This document shows, one piece after another, positions 5,238-7,126 of a DNA stretch of 7,126 nt. The notes beneath the pieces were generated by a model that saw only the letters and a program-made list of their open reading frames with translations, was not told where the DNA came from and did not search any database. Location: positions 1 to 7,126 of the forward strand of contig JAEZYR010000074.1 in assembly GCA_023442635.1 (NCBI GenBank). Reading direction: 5' to 3'. Within the stretch, counting starts at the first letter, position 1. Every line of letters starts with the position of its first letter. The position numbers and the translations under genes are program-made. Source of the stretch: Bacillota bacterium (lineage in GTDB: Bacteria; Bacillota; Clostridia; Saccharofermentanales; Fastidiosipilaceae).

Positions 5238-6488
5238 ATGATGTCAAGCGAAACGCATGTATCTACGGAAAAACAGATTTTTCAAAGCGAACCCATGTTT
5301 CTATGCCGTTTGGGGGAGGTAATGCTCAAGGGTCTTAACCGCCGCCGTTTTGAAGAGCGAATTGAAAGCACGCTTCGACGTCGCCTGGGCAATATAGGAT
5401 CTTTTCGAGTAAGCAGTGCTCAATCTCGCATTCGCTGCTATGCCAAAGATGAGGATAGTCGCAAACATCTCTCGGCTGCAGTCGAACGAGCGCGCACCGT
5501 ATTTGGTCTTGTTTCGGTTAGCCCTGCAGTTGAATATCCAGCAGCAACGGACATCGAAGTTGTAGGCCAGGCTGCTTGCCACTATATTGAAACCTATTTA
5601 GGTAAAGATGCCTTAATGGGTAAACGTTTCAAAGTGGAAACTAGACGAGGCAATAAGCAATTTCCGCTCAATTCTCAGGAAATATCAAGAGAAATTGGCG
5701 GTCACATTTTGTCTCGTTGGCCGCGCCTGAAAGTTGATGTCCATCAGCCTGACTTTATTCTCTACTGTGAATTGCGGGACGAGTTGACTTTCTACCATGA
5801 GATACTACCAGCAGCTAAAGGCTTACCTGTAGGAAGCTCTGGACGAGGTTTACTCTTGTTATCTGGCGGTATTGACAGTCCAGTTGCGGGCTACATGATG
5901 GCCTCTCGTGGCCTCCGCCTAGAAGCTATCTATTTTCACACCTATCCCTACACAAGTGACCAAGCCCTCGACAAAGTTAAGCGTCTTGCTGCTTTGCTGA
6001 GTGTTTACAGTGGTCGTTTGAAATTACACGTGGTGGATTTCACAGAAGCGCAGCTTGAATTGAACCAAGTCGTACCAGCTGACATGCTAACCGTCGTTAT
6101 GCGGCGCATGATGCTGCGAGTTGCCGACCGCCTTGCAAGCAGTCAAAATATAGATGCATTGGTGACAGGCGAATCTCTCGGCCAGGTGGCTTCTCAGACG
6201 GTTGAGGCACTAAACTGTACAGATAGCGTGGCCAAACATGTCATTTTCCGCCCCTTGATCGGCTTGGATAAGGATGCAACCATTGCGATTGCACGAGATA
6301 TCGACACCTTTGAGACTTCTATCTTGCCTTATGAAGATTGCTGCACCGTCTTTGTGGCCAAGCATCCTAGAATTCATCCCAAGAGGGAAGAGGCTGAGCG
6401 AGCAGAGGAGAAGATTGATATCGAAGCGATGATTCAGAATTTGATGGGCAAAATAAGCAGCGAGGAAATCGGGCCAGAGCGCCTCTGA
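5238..6488 (+). CDS. thiI: tRNA 4-thiouridine synthetase ThiI (without rhodanese domain)
   Basis: ThiI adenylates uridine 8 of tRNA and replaces the oxygen with sulfur to give s4U; in some bacteria it also supplies sulfur for the thiamine thiazole. The 416 residues contain an N-terminal ferredoxin-like domain starting at FLCRLGEVMLKGLNRRRFEE, a THUMP domain (about 70-175), and a PP-loop ATPase domain with SGGIDSP at 209-215 and GYMMASRG. YEDCCTVF carries Cys368-Cys369, one of which should match the catalytic Cys344 of E. coli ThiI. There is no C-terminal rhodanese domain, as in B. subtilis ThiI, so sulfur must come directly from a desulfurase, fitting the gene just upstream. About 20 extra residues precede the conserved start. 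AAAGGAG at 5226-5232 serves either ATG 5238 (5 nt) or ATG 5241 (8 nt); the ATG at 5295 lacks such a site. It is probably in one operon with the desulfurase despite the 128-nt gap. Confidence 0.95.
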   Translation: MMSSETHVSTEKQIFQSEPMFLCRLGEVMLKGLNRRRFEERIESTLRRRLGNIGSFRVSSAQSRIRCYAKDEDSRKHLSAAVERARTVFGLVSVSPAVEYPAATDIEVVGQAACHYIETYLGKDALMGKRFKVETRRGNKQFPLNSQEISREIGGHILSRWPRLKVDVHQPDFILYCELRDELTFYHEILPAAKGLPVGSSGRGLLLLSGGIDSPVAGYMMASRGLRLEAIYFHTYPYTSDQALDKVKRLAALLSVYSGRLKLHVVDFTEAQLELNQVVPADMLTVVMRRMMLRVADRLASSQNIDALVTGESLGQVASQTVEALNCTDSVAKHVIFRPLIGLDKDATIAIARDIDTFETSILPYEDCCTVFVAKHPRIHPKREEAERAEEKIDIEAMIQNLMGKISSEEIGPERL

Positions 6489-6516
6489 GGCCTTCTTTGA
6501 GTCGAAAAGAAGCCTC
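6487..6516 (+). terminator. Hairpin at the end of thiI, weak terminator candidate
   Basis: GAGGC (6487-6491) and TTCTTT (6493-6498) pair with AAAGAA (6506-6511) and GCCTC (6512-6516), giving an 11-bp stem with one bulged C and a 7-nt loop. The left arm begins inside the thiI stop codon. No T-run follows directly, so it may act as a weak or Rho-assisted terminator, or as a 3'-end stabiliser, rather than a full intrinsic terminator. A second, weaker repeat, AAGCTG/CAGCTT at 6521-6526 and 6542-6547, lies just after it and is followed by only a short TT. Confidence 0.35.
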
Positions 6517-6592
6517 GGCCAAGCTGGATCGATCCTGAACTCAGCTTTTCAGCTCTTGCGAAAAAGATGGAGATCAGATAGGAGAGGCGAGG

Positions 6593-7126
6593 ATGGCCAA
6601 AAAGGATTTCAGTAATCTAGATTTAATAAATGAAGATGTTGCGCAAGACGCTGTCAAAGAAGCCATAAATCTTAACCAAAGAGCCCCTTTGGCTTGGCGA
6701 ATGGCACCGCGTTCTCTGGCTGAGATGAAAGGACAACAGGCCATCTTAGGCCCAAATAGTTTGCTCGAGCGTCTCATCAAGACAGATCGTTTGCGCTCAT
6801 TGATCCTTTTCGGTCCTCCTGGCACTGGCAAAACATCCCTAGCTCGTGTGATAGCCCAAACGAGCTCATTGCCCTTTTATCGCTTAAATGCCGTTCAAGC
6901 TGGTGTCTCAGATATCAAACGGATTGTCGACGAAACACAAAGCAGCCTTTTGAATCCCCAAAAGCGTTCGTTACTGTTTATCGATGAGATTCATCGCTTT
7001 AATAAGACCCAGCAAGATGCCCTTTTGCCTCATGTCGAGGATGGTACGCGGGTCTTGGTGGGGGCAACGACTGAAAATCCTTATTTTTCGGTGCACAAGG
7101 CCTGGATTTCTAGGTCACATGTTTTT
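6593..7126 (+). CDS. rarA: Replication-associated recombination protein A, AAA+ ATPase (3' end cut by window edge)
   Basis: RarA (MgsA, relative of eukaryotic WRNIP1) is an AAA+ ATPase of the clamp-loader clade that acts at stalled replication forks. The 178 visible residues carry PLAWRMAPRSLAEMKGQ, the typical PLAxRMRP start of the family, then Walker A GPPGTGKT at residues 74-81, Walker B LLFIDEIHRF with Asp131-Glu132, NKTQQDALLPHVEDG, and sensor 1 GATTENP. This order and the HRFNKxQQD signature separate it from RuvB and DnaX. About 30 charged residues precede the conserved part, a little longer than I expect. The ATG at 6593 has AGGAGAGG at 6580-6587, so that start is favoured. The frame is open to the last base; roughly 250 residues are missing. 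It lies 104 nt after thiI and probably has its own transcription unit or reads through from thiI. It has no obvious functional link to the sulfur genes. Confidence 0.93.
   Translation, partial: MAKKDFSNLDLINEDVAQDAVKEAINLNQRAPLAWRMAPRSLAEMKGQQAILGPNSLLERLIKTDRLRSLILFGPPGTGKTSLARVIAQTSSLPFYRLNAVQAGVSDIKRIVDETQSSLLNPQKRSLLFIDEIHRFNKTQQDALLPHVEDGTRVLVGATTENPYFSVHKAWISRSHVF

Noticed and set aside
5301..5582. 93-codon - strand frame inside thiI
   Set aside because: Antisense to a clearly conserved coding region with no recognisable protein features.
6574..6831. 85-codon - strand frame over the rarA start
   Set aside because: Antisense to the conserved N-terminal part of RarA, including its Walker A motif; no independent support.

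Overview
The window is a stretch of bacterial chromosome of moderate GC content, almost certainly from a member of the Bacillota (Firmicutes). The order rsgA-rpe-thiN at the left matches the conserved Bacillota cluster (in Bacillus subtilis prkC-cpgA/rsgA-rpe-thiN). A cysteine desulfurase directly upstream of a rhodanese-less ThiI is also a typical Bacillota arrangement, and the genes mostly carry strong GGAGG-type ribosome binding sites. I cannot name the genus; a Clostridia-like lineage is a guess.

Left block (1-2175, + strand): the C-terminal three quarters of RsgA (ribosome small subunit GTPase), ribulose-5-phosphate 3-epimerase (rpe) and thiamine pyrophosphokinase (thiN). The genes are tightly packed: 15 nt lies between rsgA and rpe, and rpe and thiN overlap by ATGA. 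This is one housekeeping operon. thiN converges on a small XRE-family regulator on the - strand (2362-2646), and a perfect 11-bp terminator hairpin with a T-run on the - strand lies between them.

Middle (2647-3192): 546 nt without a convincing gene. It holds the start-side region of the XRE gene, a cluster of small palindromes and a direct repeat around 2732-2760, weak promoter-like sequences, and inverted repeats at 2846-2995 that could form mutually exclusive RNA pairings. Just before the next gene there is an extended -10 element and a near-palindrome that could be its operator.

Right block (3193-7126, + strand): a GntR/HutC-type regulator with a UTRA ligand-binding domain, 3 nt upstream of a NifS/IscS-type cysteine desulfurase. 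After a 128-nt gap with a possible 11-codon leader peptide comes thiI (tRNA 4-thiouridine synthetase). The desulfurase would take sulfur from cysteine as a persulfide and pass it to ThiI for s4U8 in tRNA, and possibly for the thiamine thiazole. The regulator in front probably controls this module. The window ends inside rarA/mgsA, the AAA+ replication-associated recombination ATPase.

I see no mobile element, CRISPR array, rRNA or tRNA gene, and no clear new multi-gene system. The points most worth checking are the GntR-UTRA control of a tRNA-thiolation pair, the cysteine-codon leader peptide whose stop abuts the thiI start, and the alternative hairpins in the long intergenic region.
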